DNA of 8,269 nucleotides, taken from NCBI GenBank assembly GCA_023229245.1, contig JALNZU010000062.1:1-8269 (forward strand), read 5' to 3'. Source of the DNA: Bacteroidales bacterium. Lineage in GTDB: Bacteria; Bacteroidota; Bacteroidia; Bacteroidales; F082. Below are positions 6,743 through 8,269 of the stretch, one piece after another (within the stretch, counting starts at the first letter, position 1; each line of letters starts with the position of its first letter). The notes below the pieces were generated by a model. That model searched no databases, was not told where the DNA came from, and saw nothing but the letters and a program-made list of their open reading frames with translations. The translations under genes were made by a program, and so were the position numbers.

Positions 6743-7144
6743 TTAAGCAAGGCTTTGAAAGAGATCATTGAGTCTTTTATCATTTTGAACATAGAGTCTT
6801 TCACCTACACTAAGAAACTTTTTAACAACATATTTAGGCACAACTAATAAGTCGATTCGATACCAGACACGTTCGGCCTTTGTTCCTTTAGCGGCAATTC
6901 CTTTAAAAAGGAGGTATTCTTTGTCAAAGGTTTGCCTGGATCCGAAATTACTAATTTTGTGATGTTGCATCAAAAGTGTTATCTCTATTTCTTTTAAATA
7001 AAACTCGATCTTAAGTTTTTCATCAAGATGCATGATCGCTATCCACCTTTTTTCGTCACGATCATAGATGTAAGTGACTCTAACTTTAGGTAAAACAGCT
7101 AGTTGCTCTTCAGTGTACGTCTTAAGGTCCAAGTTCTCTTTCAT
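6743..7144 (-). CDS. Soluble 133-aa protein, unknown function
   Basis: I do not recognise this protein. It has no signal peptide or membrane span; it mixes beta-like stretches (VRVTYIYDRDEKRWIAIMHL, KIEFYLKEIEITLLM, WYRIDLLVVP) with a helical end. I start it at ATG 7144-7142. The frame stays open further upstream, to a TTG at 7255, but that part would be encoded by the low-complexity CCAAAAA repeats, and no ATG or GTG lies there. The start has only a close-spaced GAGGG. It follows the non-coding repeat region and precedes the small membrane proteins, a place where classical phages carry DNA-binding and coat genes, so a cytoplasmic role in DNA handling or assembly is possible but unsupported by any motif. 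Confidence 0.6.
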   Translation of the reverse strand: MKENLDLKTYTEEQLAVLPKVRVTYIYDRDEKRWIAIMHLDEKLKIEFYLKEIEITLLMQHHKISNFGSRQTFDKEYLLFKGIAAKGTKAERVWYRIDLLVVPKYVVKKFLSVGERLYVQNDKRLNDLFQSLA

Positions 7145-7207
7145 GCCCTCAATGTAAGGGTATATTTTAAAAATGCAACCCCTAATTTTTACCAAAAAGT
7201 GCCAAAA

Positions 7208-7228
7208 TTTTTGGTTTTTGGTTTTTGG
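7208..7228. repeat. Three tandem TTTTTGG (minus strand CCAAAAA) repeats
   Basis: Three perfect 7-bp units are followed by a fourth partial one (TTTTCC). Just before lie further CCAAAAA/CCAAAA copies in inverse orientation (from 7192 and 7202), making CCAAAATTTTTGG a near-palindrome. Iteron-like repeats beside nested hairpins suggest a protein-binding or origin region; low-complexity drift is the alternative. Confidence 0.7.
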
Positions 7229-7242
7229 TTTTCCGAATAATA

Positions 7243-7312
7243 CCAATTTTAACAAAAATATACCGATATAAAATATATCGGTATTTATATTTTTTTTATA
7301 CGTTAAAATTGG
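7243..7312. other. Nested inverted repeats; candidate phage origin or packaging signal
   Basis: Outer arms CCAATTTTAAC (7243-7253) and GTTAAAATTGG (7302-7312) are perfect 11-bp inverted repeats. Inside lies a second perfect 11-bp pair, ATACCGATATA (7260-7270) and TATATCGGTAT (7274-7284), with an AAA loop. This is the core of the 228-bp gene-free stretch 7145-7372. Filamentous phages keep their replication origins and packaging hairpin in such a non-coding region, so this is the best origin or packaging candidate here. Which function applies cannot be told from sequence alone. Confidence 0.5.
7260..7297. terminator. Possible bidirectional intrinsic terminator (inner hairpin)
   Basis: The 11-bp inner hairpin is followed on the plus strand by an eight-T run (7290-7297), and on the minus strand by a five-T run (7254-7258 read in reverse). 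Minus-strand transcripts leaving the 107-aa gene would meet it, so it could attenuate between early and structural genes. The stem is mostly A/T with a CCG core, so termination may be weak. Confidence 0.35.
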
Positions 7313-7327
7313 CTTTTTATTTATATT

Positions 7328-7333
7328 ATTATA
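7328..7333 (-). promoter_or_regulatory. Possible -10 box (TATAAT) upstream of the 133-aa gene
   Basis: A perfect TATAAT on the minus strand lies in the gap after the 107-aa gene, but no good TTGACA-like box stands 16-18 bp upstream. A transcript from here would start just ahead of the nested hairpins, and in AT-rich DNA such a hexamer may be chance. Confidence 0.2.
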
Positions 7334-7372
7334 TGGCTTCGCACCCTTTCTTCCATGAAAGTTGGCACCTCT

Positions 7373-7696
7373 TTACCTAAATTCTGCCGGTAGATAGTTA
7401 TAAAACAGCTCAAGAGCCGCTCTTCTTCTCCTTAAAACTGATCTCTTTGAATATTTGTATTTCTCCATTTGTTCACTGACGGAGGAGGAGAGGATGAAAG
7501 TATCATAAAGAATGTCATAAAACTCTTCATGATTTATACTAAATACTGCAAGCCGGACGTTTAATTCTTTAAGTTCACCGTTGCAAATATCACTATCTTT
7601 GTACATATCAAAATATTTTCGAGTAGAGTCATCATGGAGGATTGTTTTAAAATAGATCCTTGAGTAGTCTGCTAAGCTAGTGATTTGTTGATTCAT
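7373..7696 (-). CDS. Small protein, 107 aa, possible helix-turn-helix regulator
   Basis: The protein is soluble and mostly helical. Its end (about residues 75-101), with KYKYSKRSVLRRRRAALELF, resembles the recognition helix region of sigma-70 region 4-like and ArpU/RinA-type phage regulators, where a Ser/Thr-x-x-x-Arg-x-Arg-x-x-Ala-Leu pattern is typical. That suggests DNA binding and control of phage transcription, perhaps at the adjacent 7145-7372 region; this is inference from a short stretch. The region before it is acidic and aromatic and unfamiliar. The ATG lies 9 nt after the stop of the 73-aa gene; the ribosome site (GGAAG, 11 nt away) is weak. Confidence 0.6.
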   Translation of the reverse strand: MNQQITSLADYSRIYFKTILHDDSTRKYFDMYKDSDICNGELKELNVRLAVFSINHEEFYDILYDTFILSSSVSEQMEKYKYSKRSVLRRRRAALELFYNYLPAEFR

Positions 7697-7705
7697 TTTT
7701 TATTT

Positions 7706-7927
7706 TTACTTCCAGGTTCTTATTTCTAAACCAAATTTATCCTTTGTGGTACCAAAATAAAGTTCAACACGTTTAACTCTTTGATCTTCTTTGATTATGT
7801 AAAATAAGTAAAGCCATTTATCTATGTTGAAATCTTTAAAAGTATCATTATTTGAGCTAAAAAAATTTACTCCACGTAGAGTGTTGTTAATAGTGTCATC
7901 CACTAATTGTTTAGCTAGTTTTTTCAT
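7706..7927 (-). CDS. Small soluble protein, 73 aa, unknown function
   Basis: I do not recognise this protein. It starts with an amphipathic basic helix (MKKLAKQLVDDTINNTL), has no membrane segment, and its second half (WLYLFYIIKEDQRVKRVELY) looks beta-rich. The ATG lies inside the end of the upstream 74-aa gene (17-nt overlap) and has AAGGAAG 7 nt upstream, so the two are coupled. An accessory role in replication or regulation is a guess from position. Confidence 0.6.
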   Translation of the reverse strand: MKKLAKQLVDDTINNTLRGVNFFSSNNDTFKDFNIDKWLYLFYIIKEDQRVKRVELYFGTTKDKFGLEIRTWK

Positions 7928-8135
7928 TTTGTTGCTTCCTTAAGTTTTTTCTCATTTCCTTAAGTTTTTTGTGCTTTGAAAATTCAATTATTTTTTTAAG
8001 TAAGTTAGTTAAATCTACATGGTGTTGCTTATTATCGTAATGATAGCTGTTAAGTGTTTCTAAGCCTTTAATAATTAGTTTTAGTTCTTTTTGTGTTAAA
8101 CCGATTGAATTCCAACCGTCATTTAATATTGCCAT
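7911..8135 (-). CDS. Small helical basic protein, 74 aa, unknown function
   Basis: I do not recognise this protein. It appears as two helices (about residues 14-29 and 41-53) around a His/Tyr-rich turn (YHYDNKQHH), ending in a Lys/Arg-rich tail (KHKKLKEMRKNLRKQQ) that could contact nucleic acid. The ATG has AAGGAGG 7 nt upstream and overlaps the end of the preceding SSB-like gene by 13 nt; its own end overlaps the next gene by 17 nt. This dense overlap is typical of small phage genomes. The basic tail is encoded partly by a 15-bp direct repeat. Confidence 0.62.
   Translation of the reverse strand: MAILNDGWNSIGLTQKELKLIIKGLETLNSYHYDNKQHHVDLTNLLKKIIEFSKHKKLKEMRKNLRKQQNEKTS
7936..7970. repeat. 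15-bp direct repeat carrying an RBS-like sequence twice
   Basis: TTCCTTAAGTTTTTT occurs at 7936-7950 and 7956-7970 (20-bp period). On the minus strand each copy holds AAGGAA; the downstream one serves the 73-aa gene, and the other precedes an internal ATG of the 74-aa gene. The period is not a multiple of three, so each copy is read in a different frame. Confidence 0.75.
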
Positions 8136-8269
8136 TGTTTTACCTCCTTTTTTAATTTTTTAATTAAAACTAATTGTTGGCCGTAAATGTAATGTAGAAA
8201 TCTACCGTCTCTTTCTATGCCATTTAATTGACCGACAGCAACAACGATGTCGCCTTTATCTAATTCAAG
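8123..8269 (-). CDS. Partial OB-fold/single-stranded-DNA-binding-like protein, C-terminal part
   Basis: The frame is open from the right edge to TAA at 8125-8123, giving 48 visible residues. The stretch LDKGDIVVAVGQLNGIERDG followed by alternating hydrophobics (FLHYIYGQQLVLIK) matches the last strands of OB-fold ssDNA-binding proteins, where K/E-GD-x-V-x-V-x-G-x-L is common, followed by a basic tail. In filamentous phages an ssDNA-binding protein (pV) coats the genome before packaging and is encoded just before the coat genes, which fits the position at the head of this operon. The acidic tail of host SSB is absent. The start and most of the fold lie outside the window, so the call is tentative. 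Confidence 0.5.
   Translation of the reverse strand, partial: LELDKGDIVVAVGQLNGIERDGRFLHYIYGQQLVLIKKLKKEVKQWQY

Noticed and set aside
6604..6804. 66-aa minus-strand frame
   Set aside because: It overlaps the end of the 133-aa gene and nearly all of the 47-aa gene, has no membrane span or ribosome site, and reads as low-complexity.
7145..7255. N-terminal extension of the 133-aa protein to a TTG at 7255
   Set aside because: It would be encoded by the CCAAAAA repeats and begin inside an inverted-repeat arm; no ATG or GTG supports it.
6672..7270. TATACCGATATA present at 6672-6683 and 7259-7270
   Set aside because: A repeated 12-mer is expected by chance in about 8 kb of AT-rich DNA, and one copy lies inside a coding region, so no operator claim is made.
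7338..7361. Short ATG frame MEERVRSHIII after the 107-aa gene
   Set aside because: Eleven codons with no features; AAAGAGG upstream is likely chance.

Overview
The window looks like most of the genome of a filamentous (inovirus/plectrovirus-like, Tubulavirales) phage of a low-GC Gram-positive or wall-less relative (Bacillota/Acholeplasma-type host). Reasons: AT-rich DNA, strong AGGAGG-type ribosome sites, a long co-directional minus-strand operon of small membrane proteins ending in a Zot/pI-like membrane ATPase, a probable single-stranded-DNA-binding protein at its head, and the end of a large serine recombinase facing it. Tryptophan is TGG throughout and all 13 stops I use are TAA or TAG, so the code is standard but TGA is avoided. 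The host assignment is inference.

Layout. 1-281 (+): C-terminal end of a serine recombinase, with a 50-bp attachment-site-like dyad (174-223) inside its coding end. From 8269 down to 289, everything else is read on the minus strand: a partial OB-fold/SSB-like protein (8269-8123); three small early-type proteins (74, 73 and 107 aa; the last has a possible helix-turn-helix tail); a 228-bp non-coding region with nested inverted repeats and CCAAAAA repeats (candidate origin, packaging signal or terminator); a 133-aa soluble protein; a 47-aa single-span membrane protein; a 118-bp gap with a hairpin; a 79-aa basic-TM-acidic protein (coat candidate); a 458-aa surface protein with the same N-terminal module, a Big_2-like domain and a C-terminal beta domain; a 159-aa protein that exists only if a frameshift occurs on an A10 run; a 482-aa protein with signal peptide and C-terminal anchor (pIII-like); a 120-aa single-span protein; and the 740-aa ATPase.

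How it works together (inference from the filamentous-phage plan): the right-hand genes handle ssDNA and regulation. The middle genes encode coat and tip proteins, inserted in the membrane until extrusion. The left-hand ATPase drives assembly and export. The serine recombinase integrates the circular genome. The ATPase gene and the recombinase gene lie 7 bp apart on opposite sides of an apparently intact attP-like site, which suggests the sequence represents the circular, unintegrated form.

Most unusual points: the attP-like site inside the integrase reading frame, the slippery A10 frameshift in a tip-protein gene, N- and C-terminal modules shared between neighbouring virion-protein candidates, and an ATPase whose membrane spans precede the P-loop.
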